Assembly (NCBI RefSeq): GCF_019145495.1
Contig: NZ_JAHSTU010000002.1
Location: 248,001 to 312,000, forward strand
DNA: 64,000 nt
Direction of reading: 5' to 3'
Source: Pseudomonas azerbaijanoccidentalis
GTDB lineage: Bacteria; Pseudomonadota; Gammaproteobacteria; Pseudomonadales; Pseudomonadaceae
Positions 46,206 to 55,805 of this stretch are shown here, one piece after another. Made by a program: the position numbers and the translations under genes. Position 1 is the first letter of the stretch. Every line of letters begins with the position of its first letter. Below the pieces are notes generated by a model that was given only the letters and a program-made list of their open reading frames with translations, was not told the DNA's origin and searched no databases.

Positions 46206-47503
46206 TGATTCAACGCTCCCTGAAGTACATCCTGGCCGCACTGATTGTGCTGGCCGTGATTCTCGGCGGCGGTTTCTGGTACCTCAAACGCCCGGCACCA
46301 GAACCGACCCTCGAACAGCTCACACCGGCCGATGGCGCCGCCATGACCCGCGTCATCCCGGGCACAACACCCAAGGCCCAGGTGCTGGTGGCTGTCAACG
46401 ACGACCAGAAACTCAATGACAAACAACTGAGCACCCTGAGCCGCAGCGCGTCGGCGCAAATCGTCCAGGTGATCCTGCCCAAGGATTGCCTGCTGCAAAG
46501 CCGCGCCCTGCAAGCCGGCCTGCGTGAATTGAAAGGCCCGGCCACGCTGGTCAGCGGCATCGGCCCGGGCGCCGTGCTGGCCTGGCGCTGGTTGGCGGAG
46601 CAGAAGAACGACAAGGCCCAGGCCGTGTCGGTGGACCTGGCGCTGGAAAAACCCGGTGGTTGCACGCACCTGTTGCCGAAAAGCGCCGCCCATGGCCACT
46701 GGCTGGTGGCGTGGAACGACAATCCGGATGACACCAGCGCCGGCTTCGTGCGCGACCAACCCAACGCCGAAACCAGCATCAGCGACTACGACATCAACCT
46801 GCCGCAAGTGCTGAACAACGAGCTGCGTAAAATCCTCGTCGGCGGCGACAAAGCTGCGGGCGGCTTGCAGATTCCAGTGGTTGAAGTGCCGGCCGGTCAG
46901 GCCAAGGATACCGTCACCCTGTTCCTCTCCGGTGACGGCGGTTGGCGTGACCTGGACCGAGATGTCGCCGGCGAAATGGCCAAGATCGGTTACCCGGTGG
47001 TCGGCATCGACACCCTGCGCTACTACTGGCAGCACAAGAGCCCGGAGCAAAGCGCGCTCGACCTGGCAGAGCTGATGCAGCACTACCGGCAGAAATGGGG
47101 CACCAAGCGCTTCATCCTGACCGGTTACTCATTCGGTGCCGACGTCCTGCCAGCGATCTACAACCGCCTGGCCGAATCGGAACAGAATCGCGTCGACGCA
47201 ATCATCCTGCTGGCCTTCGCCCGCACCGGCAGCTTCGAAATCGAAGTCGAAGGCTGGCTCGGCAACGCCGGCAAGGAAGCCGCCACCGGCCCGGAAATGG
47301 CCAAGCTGCCTGCCGCCAAAGTGGTGTGCATCTACGGTGAAGAAGAAGTCGACGAAAGCGGCTGCACCGACAAGACCGCCGTGGGCGAAGTGATCAAACT
47401 GCCCGGCGGCCACCACTTCGATGAGAACTACCCGGCCTTGGCCCAGCGCTTGGTCGGTGTGATCGAGAAGCGCCAAGCGCAGGATACGCAAGCTCAGGAA
47501 TAA
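46205..47503 (+). CDS. AcvB/VirJ-family aminoacyl-phosphatidylglycerol hydrolase
   Basis: 432 residues. An N-terminal membrane segment (YILAALIVLAVILGGGFWYL) acts as signal anchor, and the C-terminal VirJ-type alpha/beta hydrolase domain (from about 235) has LSGDGGWRDLDRD, nucleophile motif GYSFGAD and a late GGHHFDENY His. In Agrobacterium AcvB and in P. aeruginosa PA0919 such proteins split aminoacyl-phosphatidylglycerol in the periplasm. Its ATG shares a base with the mprF stop, so synthase and hydrolase are made together. Confidence 0.9.
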   Translation: MIQRSLKYILAALIVLAVILGGGFWYLKRPAPEPTLEQLTPADGAAMTRVIPGTTPKAQVLVAVNDDQKLNDKQLSTLSRSASAQIVQVILPKDCLLQSRALQAGLRELKGPATLVSGIGPGAVLAWRWLAEQKNDKAQAVSVDLALEKPGGCTHLLPKSAAHGHWLVAWNDNPDDTSAGFVRDQPNAETSISDYDINLPQVLNNELRKILVGGDKAAGGLQIPVVEVPAGQAKDTVTLFLSGDGGWRDLDRDVAGEMAKIGYPVVGIDTLRYYWQHKSPEQSALDLAELMQHYRQKWGTKRFILTGYSFGADVLPAIYNRLAESEQNRVDAIILLAFARTGSFEIEVEGWLGNAGKEAATGPEMAKLPAAKVVCIYGEEEVDESGCTDKTAVGEVIKLPGGHHFDENYPALAQRLVGVIEKRQAQDTQAQE

Positions 47504-47520
47504 GCCGAGCAAACCCCTGC

Positions 47521-47559
47521 AAAAAAGCCCCCGCAGCCTTTTGGATGCGGGGGCTTTTT
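47521..47559. terminator. Bidirectional intrinsic terminator
   Basis: GCCCCCGCA (47527-47535) and TGCGGGGGC (47546-47554) with A-run before and T-run after, between the convergent acvB-like and toxin genes. Confidence 0.93.
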
Positions 47560-47561
47560 AG

Positions 47562-47849
47562 TTAGAGGCGACGCTCCGCCGCAGCGTAGACATCTTCGTC
47601 CCGTCGAGCACCGACGGCAACGATCAACACTTGGATGGCTTTTCCATCGACTCGATAAACAATTCGCGTATCGCCGGTCCGAATCCGTCTGCAGCCTGCC
47701 AGACTCGCTCTCAAAGGCGTACCACTTTTGTCCGGCTCACCGCTGATAATTCGCTCCTCGATCACATCAAGAATACGATTCGCTGCCACAGCCCCCAACA
47801 GGTCCAGATCCTTCTGAGCCTCCGGATGATAGATCACGCCCCAAACCAT
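47562..47849 (-). CDS. RelE/ParE-family toxin
   Basis: 95 residues with the small RelE/ParE fold: YHPEAQKDLDLLGAVAANRI at the start, then GTPLRASLAGCRRIRTGDTRIVYRVD, whose basic residues line the ribosome- or gyrase-binding face, and VLIVAVGARRDEDVYAAAERR at the end. It is probably an mRNA interferase of the RelE type. It lies 11 bases downstream of its antitoxin gene on the same strand. The pair may serve as a plasmid-like maintenance or stress module. Confidence 0.9.
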   Translation of the reverse strand: MVWGVIYHPEAQKDLDLLGAVAANRILDVIEERIISGEPDKSGTPLRASLAGCRRIRTGDTRIVYRVDGKAIQVLIVAVGARRDEDVYAAAERRL

Positions 47850-47860
47850 CCACAGCTCCT

Positions 47861-48151
47861 TTAGTCTTTCCTGGCGTACCGTGCCCGCATATCGTCGTGG
47901 CTGATGGCCTTGGCCGGATCAAACCCGACGAGTCGCTCCCTTGCCGCGACTTCAATCCGAAGATCTTCGAGCTCGTCGAGCATTTCCTGATAGGCATCGA
48001 CATTGATGATGACCGCTGCCGGCTGATTGTCTTTGAAAATCACCAGTCGCTCGGTAGCTCGGCTGGAGATCTCTTTGAGTCTCGCACTGAACCCCCTGAC
48101 CATGGCAGTCACCGATATCGCTTGGTCAGCACGCTCTAATAACGCAGTCAT
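47861..48151 (-). CDS. Phd/YefM-family antitoxin
   Basis: 96 residues. An N-terminal dimerisation/DNA-binding domain (AISVTAMVRGFSARLKEISS then ERLVIFKDNQPAAVIINVDAY) is typical of Phd/YefM antitoxins; the C-terminal helix neutralises the toxin. AGAGGTGAGT precedes the ATG at 48151; the frame is open upstream without similarity. Such antitoxins repress their own promoter, and the upstream region 48152-48250 is relatively AT-rich. Confidence 0.9.
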   Translation of the reverse strand: MTALLERADQAISVTAMVRGFSARLKEISSRATERLVIFKDNQPAAVIINVDAYQEMLDELEDLRIEVAARERLVGFDPAKAISHDDMRARYARKD

Positions 48152-48270
48152 ACTCACCTCTCTAACGCTTAGCGCAAAATAGTACTCATATTGATACGTA
48201 GGGTATTGCGTCGAATTTGACATCCAGCAAGCTGTAAAACTCAGTATTACCAAGCGGCAAACAGCAAATA

Positions 48271-48311
48271 CAAAAAAGCCCCCGCTGCCGCAACGGCAAC
48301 GGGGGCTTTTT
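48271..48311. terminator. Intrinsic terminator of kup
   Basis: GCCCCCG (48278-48284) and CGGGGGC (48300-48306), with an inner TGCCG/CGGCA extension and flanking A and T runs. On the minus strand it lies 10 bases beyond the kup stop. Confidence 0.92.
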
Positions 48312-48320
48312 GTAGGTGGC

Positions 48321-50222
48321 TTACATCTCCACCTGCGTCCCCAGTTCAATTACCCGGTTCAGCGGCAGGTTGAAGAAGCGCAGGTTGCCGTTGGCGTTCT
48401 GCAACATGAAGGCGAACAGGGCCTCACGCCAGCGCGACATGCCTTCGAGTTTGGAGGCGATGACCGTTTCGCGGCTGAGGAAGTAAGTGGTTCGCATCGG
48501 ACTGAAGTCCAACTCCTGGAGGTGGCACAGCTTCAGCGCTTTCGGGACGTCCGGCTCATCGGTGAAACCGAAGTGCAGGATGACTCGGAAGAAACCTTCG
48601 CCGTAGGCGTCCACTTCGAAGCGCCGTGAAGGAGGCACCCGCGGGATGTCTTCGTAGACCACCGTCAGCAATACCACTTGCTCGTGCAGCACCTGATTGT
48701 GCAGCAGGTTGTGCAACAGCGCATGGGGCACGGCATCCGGGCGCGCCGTCAGGAACACGGCGGTACCCTGGACACGGTGTGGCGGTTGTACGGCGATGCT
48801 GCTGATGAAGATCGGCAGCGGCAATCCACCCTCATCGATGCGATCAACCAACAACTGCTTGCCGCGCTTCCAGGTGGTCATCAGCACGAACAGTGCGAGA
48901 CCGGCGATCACCGGGAATGCACCGCCCTGAACGATTTTCGGCACGTTGGCGGCGAAGTACAAACCGTCGACCAACAGGAAGCCCAGTAGCACGGGTACCA
49001 CTAGGACCGGCGGCCATTTCCACAACAGCAGGATCACCGCCGACACCAGAATGCTGGTCATCAGCATGGTCCCGGTCACCGCCACGCCGTAGGCCGAAGC
49101 CAGGGCGCCAGAGGATTCAAAGCCCAGCACCAGCAAAACCACGCCGACCATCAACGCCCAGTTCACTGCACCGATATAGATCTGGCCTTGCTCGGCGCTT
49201 GAGGTGTGCTGGATGTGCATGCGCGGAATGTAACCGAGCTGGATCGCCTGACGGGTCAGGGAGAACGCACCGGAAATCACCGCTTGCGAAGCAATCACCG
49301 TCGCCAGGGTCGACAGACCCACCAGCGGGATCAACGCCCAGCTTGGCGCTAACAGGTAGAACGGGTTACGAGCCGCTTCCGGGTCACCGAGCAACAAAGC
49401 GCCCTGCCCGAAGTAGTTCAGCACCAACGCCGGCAGCACGAGGATGAACCATGCACGGGCAATCGGTTTACGGCCGAAGTGGCCCATGTCGGCATAAAGC
49501 GCTTCGGCACCGGTCAGCGCCAGCACCACGGCCCCGAGAATCGCCACGCCCATGCCTGGATGCACGATGAAGAAGCGCACCCCCCACACCGGGTTCATCG
49601 CTTGCAAGACTTCCGGGTGCTGAATGATGCCGTAGACACCGAGTGCACCCAGCACCAGGAACCAGGTCACCATGATCGGCCCGAACAGGATGCCGATCCG
49701 CGCCGTACCGTGACGCTGAATCAGGAAGAGCGCCACCAGCACGATCAACGACAGTGGTACGACCCAATGGTCGATGCCGTCGAACGCCAGCCCCAGGCCT
49801 TCAATCGCCGACAACACGGAAATCGCCGGGGTGATCATGCTGTCGCCATAGAACAGCGCCGCACCGATCAACCCGCAAACCACCAGAAAACCGCGCAGCT
49901 TGGCATGCCCTGCCGCCGCTCGCCGCGCCAGCGCGGTCAAGGCCATGATGCCGCCTTCGCCCTGGTTGTCGGCGCGCAGCACGAACATCATGTACTTGAT
50001 CGAAACGACCCAGATCAGCGACCAGAAGATCAGCGCCAGAATGCCCAACACGCCATCGTGGTTGACCGGCACACCGTAACCGCCGGAGAACACTTCTTTG
50101 AGGGTGTACAACGGACTGGTGCCGATATCGCCATAAACCACCCCGACTGCCGCGACCAGCATGCCGATCGGCTTGGCCGCCGAATGACCGGCCCCCTCAG
50201 CCTGACTACTTGCCTGACCCAT
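48321..50222 (-). CDS. kup: Low-affinity potassium uptake protein Kup
   Basis: 633-residue K+/H+ symporter with about 12 helices and a C-terminal cytosolic domain. Family landmarks are [20 protein letters not shown] at about 31-50, [20 protein letters not shown] and [20 protein letters not shown]. coli Kup has 622 residues. It is transcribed away from rimO (292 bases between starts). A strong terminator follows. Confidence 0.96.
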   Translation of the reverse strand: MGQASSQAEGAGHSAAKPIGMLVAAVGVVYGDIGTSPLYTLKEVFSGGYGVPVNHDGVLGILALIFWSLIWVVSIKYMMFVLRADNQGEGGIMALTALARRAAAGHAKLRGFLVVCGLIGAALFYGDSMITPAISVLSAIEGLGLAFDGIDHWVVPLSLIVLVALFLIQRHGTARIGILFGPIMVTWFLVLGALGVYGIIQHPEVLQAMNPVWGVRFFIVHPGMGVAILGAVVLALTGAEALYADMGHFGRKPIARAWFILVLPALVLNYFGQGALLLGDPEAARNPFYLLAPSWALIPLVGLSTLATVIASQAVISGAFSLTRQAIQLGYIPRMHIQHTSSAEQGQIYIGAVNWALMVGVVLLVLGFESSGALASAYGVAVTGTMLMTSILVSAVILLLWKWPPVLVVPVLLGFLLVDGLYFAANVPKIVQGGAFPVIAGLALFVLMTTWKRGKQLLVDRIDEGGLPLPIFISSIAVQPPHRVQGTAVFLTARPDAVPHALLHNLLHNQVLHEQVVLLTVVYEDIPRVPPSRRFEVDAYGEGFFRVILHFGFTDEPDVPKALKLCHLQELDFSPMRTTYFLSRETVIASKLEGMSRWREALFAFMLQNANGNLRFFNLPLNRVIELGTQVEM

Positions 50223-50514
50223 CCACCACTCCTACTTCCCAGACCTGGCTTCTTTGAAAGAAGCACTATGCTTTGTCACGCAGCATGCGCTGTTTTACTT
50301 CACGTTACAGACGTTTTGTTGACAGTAAAAAATCGGTAAAGCCCAACGGCGCGAAGCATAGCGCAGCACTCGTCGTATTTCCCTGCATAAAGCTGGTCAA
50401 GTGAACGTCTCATCGCTAGAATTGCGCACTTTTTGATCAGAGGCGCAGTTCAAGCGCCCGTCCGTCGGTTTTGCCCTGCCCGGCAAGCGGCGTCACAAAA
50501 TACCGAGGTTAGAC

Positions 50515-51852
50515 ATGTCCACCACTCCTGCGCCGGCCAATCCAAAGGTTGGCTTCGTATCCCTGGGTTGCCCGAAAGCACTGGTCGACTCCGAGCGCAT
50601 CCTTACCCAGCTGCGCATGGAAGGCTATGACGTCGTGTCCACCTATCAGGACGCCGATGTCGTGGTGGTCAACACCTGCGGCTTCATCGACTCGGCCAAG
50701 GCTGAATCCCTGGAAGTGATCGGCGAAGCCATCAAGGAAAATGGCAAGGTCATCGTGACCGGCTGCATGGGCGTCGAAGAGGGCAACATTCGCAACGTGC
50801 ACCCGAGCGTGCTGGCTGTGACCGGTCCGCAACAGTACGAGCAAGTGGTCAACGCCGTGCACGAAGTCGTGCCACCGCGCCAGGACCACAACCCGCTGAT
50901 CGACCTGGTGCCGCCGCAAGGGATCAAACTGACCCCGCGCCACTACGCGTACCTGAAGATTTCCGAAGGCTGCAACCACAGCTGCAGCTTCTGCATCATC
51001 CCGTCGATGCGCGGCAAACTGGTCAGCCGTCCGGTGGGTGATGTCCTCGACGAGGCCCAGCGCCTGGTCAAGTCCGGCGTCAAAGAGCTGCTGGTCATCT
51101 CCCAAGACACCAGCGCCTACGGTGTCGACGTGAAGTACCGCACCGGTTTCTGGAACGGCGCGCCGGTGAAAACCCGCATGACCGAACTCTGCGAAGCCTT
51201 GAGCACCCTGGGCGTCTGGGTTCGCTTGCACTACGTTTACCCGTACCCGCACGTTGACGAACTGATCCCGCTGATGGCCGCCGGCAAAATCCTGCCGTAC
51301 CTGGACATCCCGTTCCAGCACGCCAGCCCGAAAGTGTTGAAGTCGATGAAACGCCCGGCGTTCGAAGACAAGACCCTGGCGCGTATCAAGAACTGGCGCG
51401 AAATCTGCCCGGACCTGATCATCCGTTCGACCTTCATCGTCGGCTTCCCGGGCGAAACCGAAGAAGACTTCCAGTACCTGCTGAACTGGCTGACCGAAGC
51501 CCAACTCGATCGCGTCGGCTGCTTCCAGTACTCGCCGGTAGAAGGTGCTCCGGCCAACGACCTGGACCTGGAAGTTGTCCCGGACGACGTCAAGCAGGAT
51601 CGCTGGGAGCGCTTCATGGCGCACCAGCAGGCCATCAGCTCGGCACGCCTGCAAATGCGCATCGGCCGTGAAATCGAAGTACTGGTCGATGAAGTCGACG
51701 AGCAAGGCGCAGTTGGCCGTTGCTTCTTCGACGCCCCGGAAATCGACGGTAACGTCTTCATCGACAACGGCAGCAACCTGAAGCCGGGCGATAAAGTCTG
51801 GTGCAAGGTGACTGACGCCGACGAATACGACCTGTGGGCTGAACAGATCTGA
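50515..51852 (+). CDS. rimO: Ribosomal protein S12 methylthiotransferase RimO
   Basis: 445-residue radical-SAM enzyme that adds a methylthio group to Asp88 of ribosomal protein S12. An N-terminal MTTase domain with cysteines ([34 protein letters not shown]) holds one cluster, the radical-SAM motif is [18 protein letters not shown] (CxxxCxxC), and a TRAM domain closes the protein. E. coli RimO has 441 residues. GAGG precedes the ATG at 50515. Confidence 0.97.
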   Translation: MSTTPAPANPKVGFVSLGCPKALVDSERILTQLRMEGYDVVSTYQDADVVVVNTCGFIDSAKAESLEVIGEAIKENGKVIVTGCMGVEEGNIRNVHPSVLAVTGPQQYEQVVNAVHEVVPPRQDHNPLIDLVPPQGIKLTPRHYAYLKISEGCNHSCSFCIIPSMRGKLVSRPVGDVLDEAQRLVKSGVKELLVISQDTSAYGVDVKYRTGFWNGAPVKTRMTELCEALSTLGVWVRLHYVYPYPHVDELIPLMAAGKILPYLDIPFQHASPKVLKSMKRPAFEDKTLARIKNWREICPDLIIRSTFIVGFPGETEEDFQYLLNWLTEAQLDRVGCFQYSPVEGAPANDLDLEVVPDDVKQDRWERFMAHQQAISSARLQMRIGREIEVLVDEVDEQGAVGRCFFDAPEIDGNVFIDNGSNLKPGDKVWCKVTDADEYDLWAEQI

Positions 51853-51863
51853 CCCGCAAGCTA

Positions 51864-51943
51864 CTGTAGGAGCTGCCGAAGGCTGCGATCTTTTGATCCT
51901 GAAAAAAGATCGCCGCCTCGTTTCACTCGACAGCTCCTACAGG
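51864..51943. repeat. REPIN with a diverged right arm
   Basis: Standard arm CTGTAGGAGCTGCCGAAGGC is paired with a variant AAAAGATCGCCGCCTCGTTT...CAGCTCCTACAGG, in which the middle has changed. It lies after rimO. Confidence 0.85.
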
Positions 51944-51962
51944 AATTGCGCTGAATACCAAA

Positions 51963-51996
51963 GCCCCGCTCTTTTTTACGAGATGCGGGGCTTTTT
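51963..51996 (+). terminator. Intrinsic terminator downstream of rimO
   Basis: GCCCCGC (51963-51969) and GCGGGGC (51985-51991) with a T run, about 110 bases after the rimO stop and beyond the REPIN. Confidence 0.88.
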
Positions 51997-52068
51997 TACG
52001 GCTATCGTTTGGTGAAGAACGGAATCTCACCTTTCACAGCCGGTTGTCATAAAAAGGAGCAGGCGGGC

Positions 52069-52542
52069 ATGCGCCAACACTCGGTCATCCACACGCCGAA
52101 ACACAGCGATTACGAAGAACTGACCCAGGTCTGGGAAGCCTCGGTCCGCGCCACGCACGACTTTCTGCCGGAAAGCTACATCGACTTGCTGAAGAACCTG
52201 GTGCTGACCCGCTATCTCGATGCGGTGATGCTGATTTGCACCAAAGACGCGAACCAGCGCATCACCGGGTTCGCCGGGGTCGCGGCGGGCAAGATCGAAA
52301 TGCTCTTCATCGACCCGGCACATCGCGGTCAGGGGCTGGGCAAGAAACTGCTGCGCTACGCCCTGGAAAACCTCAACGCCGATCAACTCGACGTCAATGA
52401 ACAGAACCCGCAAGCCCTGGGGTTTTATTTCAAACAGGGTTTCGAAGTGATCGGCCGCTCGGAAGTCGATGGCATGGGCCAGCCGTATCCGTTGTTGCAC
52501 ATGCGGATGCGCCAGAACCAGACACTTTCACAGCACGGCTGA
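52069..52542 (+). CDS. GNAT-family N-acetyltransferase
   Basis: 157 residues with the acetyl-CoA binding motif A in EMLFIDPAHRGQGLGKKLLRYA (R-x-x-G-x-G) and motif B LDVNEQNPQALGFYFKQGFEVIGR. AGGAG lies upstream of ATG 52069. It resembles the YjaB subgroup. The substrate (amine, amino acid or protein) is unknown. Confidence 0.88.
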   Translation: MRQHSVIHTPKHSDYEELTQVWEASVRATHDFLPESYIDLLKNLVLTRYLDAVMLICTKDANQRITGFAGVAAGKIEMLFIDPAHRGQGLGKKLLRYALENLNADQLDVNEQNPQALGFYFKQGFEVIGRSEVDGMGQPYPLLHMRMRQNQTLSQHG

Positions 52543-52555
52543 CCTAACACTGAAC

Positions 52556-52647
52556 CCTGTGGGAGATGGCTTGCCAGCGATGCAGACGCTGCGGTCAATC
52601 CTGATGCGCCAAGGTAATGCAATCGCTGGCAAGCCAGCTCCCACAGG
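52556..52647. repeat. REPIN of the second sequence class
   Basis: Arms CCTGTGGGAGATGGCTTGCC and GGCAAGCCAGCTCCCACAGG flank a spacer of about 50 bases; an A/C change disturbs the left arm. Same class as the element at 19981. Confidence 0.9.
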
Positions 52648-52731
52648 AAATGCAAGCGCATTGAAATGGAACCGGGATTAACCGGCGCCCAGCAGGTACA
52701 ATGCCCACCCCCTTTTTGTTACGGCCCTGAC

Positions 52732-53442
52732 ATGACTGACCCGATTCGTCTCTCCAAACGCCTCATCGAACTCGTCGGCTGTTCCCGTCGGGAGGCTGAG
52801 CTGTTCATCGAGGGCGGCTGGGTCACCGTCGACGGCGAAGTCATCGACGAGCCGCAGTTCAAGGTCGGCACGCAAAAAGTCGAGCTCGACCCTGAGGCCA
52901 AGGCCACTGCGCCAGAGCCGGTAACCATCCTGCTCAACGTGCCCGCCGGCATGGACGCAGAAACCGCCATGGCGACCATCAGCGCCGAAACCTTGAGCGA
53001 AGAACACCGCTACGGCAAACGGGCGCTCAAGGGCCACTTCCTGCGCCTGACCGCCAGCACCGACCTGCAGGCCAATGCCAGCGGTTTGCTGGTGTTCACC
53101 CAGGACTGGAAAATCCTGCGCAAACTGACCGCTGACTCGAACAAGATCGAGCAGGAGTACGTGGTCGAAGTCGAAGGCGAGATGGTGGCTCACGGCCTCA
53201 ACCGTTTGAACCACGGCCTGACCTACAAGGGCAAGGAACTGCCGGCGGTCAAGGCCAGCTGGCAGAACGAGAACCGCCTGCGCTTCGCCATGAAAAATCC
53301 ACAGCCGGGCATCATCGCCTTGTTCTGCCAGGCCGTTGGCCTGAAGGTCGTGGGCATCCGCCGCATCCGTATCGGCGGCGTGTCCATCGGCAAAGTGCCG
53401 TTGGGGCAATGGCGCTACCTGTCCGGCAAAGAGAAGTTCTAA
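52732..53442 (+). CDS. RsuA/RluB-type pseudouridine synthase homologue with altered catalytic loop
   Basis: 236 residues. An N-terminal S4 RNA-binding domain (about 5-55, IRLSKRLIELVGCSRREAEL) is followed by the pseudouridine synthase fold. In active members the catalytic loop reads R-L-D-x-x-T/S-S-G-L-L; here it is D111-L-Q113-A-N-A-S-G118-L-L, so the Arg and the catalytic Asp are replaced by Asp and Gln. The remainder, including IRRIRIGGVSIGKVPLGQWR, is conserved. It may bind rRNA without modifying it or use another residue. The ATG at 52732 follows the S4 start. Confidence 0.85.
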   Translation: MTDPIRLSKRLIELVGCSRREAELFIEGGWVTVDGEVIDEPQFKVGTQKVELDPEAKATAPEPVTILLNVPAGMDAETAMATISAETLSEEHRYGKRALKGHFLRLTASTDLQANASGLLVFTQDWKILRKLTADSNKIEQEYVVEVEGEMVAHGLNRLNHGLTYKGKELPAVKASWQNENRLRFAMKNPQPGIIALFCQAVGLKVVGIRRIRIGGVSIGKVPLGQWRYLSGKEKF

Positions 53443-53517
53443 GGCTTTTCACGCCGCCACACATTTCGGCGCCGCGCCTGGCCGCGACGCCCACAGTTGA
53501 ATATCAGGACTGCCCAC

Positions 53518-53988
53518 ATGATTCATAACGACGTACTGCGCAGCGTGCGCTACATGCTCGACATCAGCGACAAGAAAGTCATCGAGATCATCAAGCTCGG
53601 CGGCATGGACGTGACCCTGCCCGACCTGCTGACCTATCTCGACAAGAAAGAGGAAGACGAAGAAGGCTTCGTGCGTTGCCCGGACGAAGTGATGGCGCAT
53701 TTCCTCGATGGCCTGGTGATCTTCAAGCGCGGCAAGGACGACAGCCGTCCGCCACAGCCTATTGAAGTGCCAGTGACCAACAACATCATCCTGAAAAAAC
53801 TGCGCGTGGCCTTCGAACTGAAGGAAGACGACATGCACGCGATCCTCAAGGCCGCCGAGTTCCCGGTGTCCAAGCCGGAGCTGAGCGCGCTGTTCCGCAA
53901 GTTCGGCCACACCAACTATCGCCCGTGCGGCGACCAGTTGCTGCGCAATTTCCTCAAGGGCCTGACCCTGCGCGTTCGCCCGCAATAA
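53518..53988 (+). CDS. DUF1456 family protein (YehS)
   Basis: 156 residues with two DUF1456 repeats: NDVLRSVRYMLDISDKKVIE and later NNIILKKLRVAFELKEDDMH, which share a helical pattern. The family, known as YehS, has no established role. No signal peptide. It begins 76 bases after the pseudouridine synthase homologue, same strand. Confidence 0.9.
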   Translation: MIHNDVLRSVRYMLDISDKKVIEIIKLGGMDVTLPDLLTYLDKKEEDEEGFVRCPDEVMAHFLDGLVIFKRGKDDSRPPQPIEVPVTNNIILKKLRVAFELKEDDMHAILKAAEFPVSKPELSALFRKFGHTNYRPCGDQLLRNFLKGLTLRVRPQ

Positions 53989-54006
53989 ACTCAGGCATAC
54001 CTTGAC

Positions 54007-54036
54007 CTGTAGGAGCCGGCTTGCTGGCTCCTACAG
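54007..54036. repeat. Single REP hairpin
   Basis: CTGTAGGAGCC and GGCTCCTACAG pair around GGCTTGCT, a short second-class REP after yehS. Confidence 0.85.
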
Positions 54037-54144
54037 TGTGGTTAAGTCCTGGCTGTATGCCCCTTCATTCCTCGCAAAAATAGTGGCTCCGCTTCCAGCG
54101 TCTGACGACTAGGGTGTAAAGACCCTCAGCTCTCAGGATTCGCC

Positions 54145-54915
54145 ATGCACCCCTACTTTTCCCTGCAAGGCCGTAACGCTCTGGTGACCGGCGGCACCCG
54201 TGGTATCGGCAAAATGATTGCCAAGGCTTACGTCGAGGCCGGTGCGACCGTGTACGTCTGCGCCCGTGATGCCGAGGCCTGCCAGCAGACAGCTGATGAA
54301 CTCGGCGCCCTTGGACGCTGCCACGCCGTGGCGGCCAACCTGGCCACCGAAGAAGGCGTGCAACAACTGGCCACGCGACTGGGTGAGCAGATTACCCATC
54401 TCGATATCCTGGTGAACAACGCCGGCACCACGTGGGGCGCACCGCTGGAGAGCTATCCGATCAAGGGCTGGGAAAAGGTCATGCAGCTTAACGTGACCTC
54501 GGTGTTCAACTGCATCCAGCAGTTCCTGCCACTGCTGCGCAAGGCCGGCTCCGAAGTGAATCCGGCGCGGATCATCAACATCGGCTCGGTGGCCGGGATT
54601 TCCTCCTTCGGCGAACAAGCCTACGCCTACGGCCCCAGCAAAGCGGCCCTGCACCAACTGTCGCGGATTCTGGCGCGGGAGCTGGTCGGCCAACACATCA
54701 ACGTCAACGTAATCGCACCGGGACGCTTCCCGAGCAAGATGACCCAGCACATCGGTAACGATGAACAGGCATTGGCCCAGGACACGGCGTTGATTCCAAT
54801 GAAACGTTGGGGACGCGAGGAGGAGATGGCGGCGCTGGCGATCAGCCTGGCAAGTACCGCTGGAGCGTACATGACGGGGAATATCATTCCGTTGGATGGT
54901 GGGTTCAGTCTTTGA
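54145..54915 (+). CDS. rhlG: SDR-family beta-ketoacyl reductase RhlG
   Basis: 256 residues, the same length as P. aeruginosa RhlG. The Rossmann motif is TGGTRGIGK, with NNAGTTWGAPLESYP, catalytic Ser in INIGSVAGISSFG and the Y-x-x-x-K motif YGPSK. The opening MHPYFSLQGRNALVTGG and VNVIAPGRFPSKMT are typical of RhlG. It was first proposed as an NADPH-dependent ketoacyl reductase for rhamnolipid fatty acids, though its true role is debated. It ends at a REPIN. Confidence 0.88.
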   Translation: MHPYFSLQGRNALVTGGTRGIGKMIAKAYVEAGATVYVCARDAEACQQTADELGALGRCHAVAANLATEEGVQQLATRLGEQITHLDILVNNAGTTWGAPLESYPIKGWEKVMQLNVTSVFNCIQQFLPLLRKAGSEVNPARIINIGSVAGISSFGEQAYAYGPSKAALHQLSRILARELVGQHINVNVIAPGRFPSKMTQHIGNDEQALAQDTALIPMKRWGREEEMAALAISLASTAGAYMTGNIIPLDGGFSL

Positions 54916-54918
54916 TTT

Positions 54919-54996
54919 AAAAGATCGCAGCCTTCGGCAGCTCCTACACGGGTTTCGCATTCCCCTGTTAGGAGTTGCCCAAGGCTGCGATCTTTT
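54919..54996. repeat. REPIN
   Basis: Arms AAAAGATCGCAGCCTTCGGC and TAGGAGTTGCCCAAGGCTGC; the right arm carries substitutions (GTT, CCC). It is between rhlG and trmO. Confidence 0.88.
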
Positions 54997-55043
54997 GATC
55001 TTTAAGGCATCATTCCCGTCCGCCCCCGCCTCGACTTCAAACC

Positions 55044-55745
55044 ATGACCTACAGCGTTTCCCCCATCGGCTTCGTGCGCTCCTGCTTCAAGGAGAAGTTC
55101 GCCATCCCGCGCCAACCGCAACTGGCCCCGGCCGCGCGCGGCGTTCTGGAACTGGTGGCGCCTTTCGATCAGGGTGATGCCGTGCAGGGCCTGGAACAGG
55201 TCAGCCATGTCTGGTTGCTGTTTTTGTTCCATCAGGCTTTGGAAGAAAAGCCGCGCCTGAAGGTCCGCCCTCCACGTCTGGGCGGCAATAAATCCATGGG
55301 CGTGTTCGCCACCCGTGCAACCCATCGTCCCAACGGTATTGGCCAGTCAGTGGTGAAACTGGACAAGGTCGAAGCCGACCGCCTGTGGATATCCGGCATC
55401 GACTTGCTGGACGGCACGCCGATCCTCGACATCAAACCCTACGTGCCCTACGCCGATATCATCGACACGGCTTCCAACACCATCGCTAGCGCCGCGCCGC
55501 AGTTGGTTCCCGTGCAGTGGGCGGATGCAGCGCTACAGCAGGCTCACGGCCACGCTCAGCGCCTTGCCGAGCCTTTGGTCGAGCTGATCGAGCAATGCCT
55601 GGCACAAGATCCGCGCCCGGCTTACCAGACGCCTGCGCCGGAACGTGAATACGGTGCGCAGTTCTGGGATGTCGATGTGCGCTGGCATTACCCGACGCCG
55701 GAGTTGATTCGCGTATTAGAGGTTGTCCTCGTATCCGACGTGTAG
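55044..55745 (+). CDS. trmO: tRNA threonylcarbamoyladenosine N6-methyltransferase TrmO
   Basis: 233 residues (E. coli 235), a beta-barrel SAM-dependent methyltransferase that completes m6t6A37 in tRNA-Thr. Key features are IGFVRSCFKEKFAIPRQPQL, the SAM-binding GVFATRATHRPNGIGQSVVKL and DLLDGTPILDIKPYVPY. A strong terminator separates it from the convergent fpr. Confidence 0.95.
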   Translation: MTYSVSPIGFVRSCFKEKFAIPRQPQLAPAARGVLELVAPFDQGDAVQGLEQVSHVWLLFLFHQALEEKPRLKVRPPRLGGNKSMGVFATRATHRPNGIGQSVVKLDKVEADRLWISGIDLLDGTPILDIKPYVPYADIIDTASNTIASAAPQLVPVQWADAALQQAHGHAQRLAEPLVELIEQCLAQDPRPAYQTPAPEREYGAQFWDVDVRWHYPTPELIRVLEVVLVSDV

Positions 55746-55752
55746 GGGGAAC

Positions 55753-55790
55753 AAAAAAGCCCGCGCTGCCTTAAGGCAACGCGGGCTTTT
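55753..55790. terminator. Bidirectional intrinsic terminator
   Basis: GCCCGCG (55759-55765) and CGCGGGC (55780-55786), with an inner TGCC-TTAA-GGCA, A run before and T run after, between trmO and fpr. Confidence 0.92.
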
Positions 55791-55805
55791 CAGTGTCGCG
55801 GCTTA

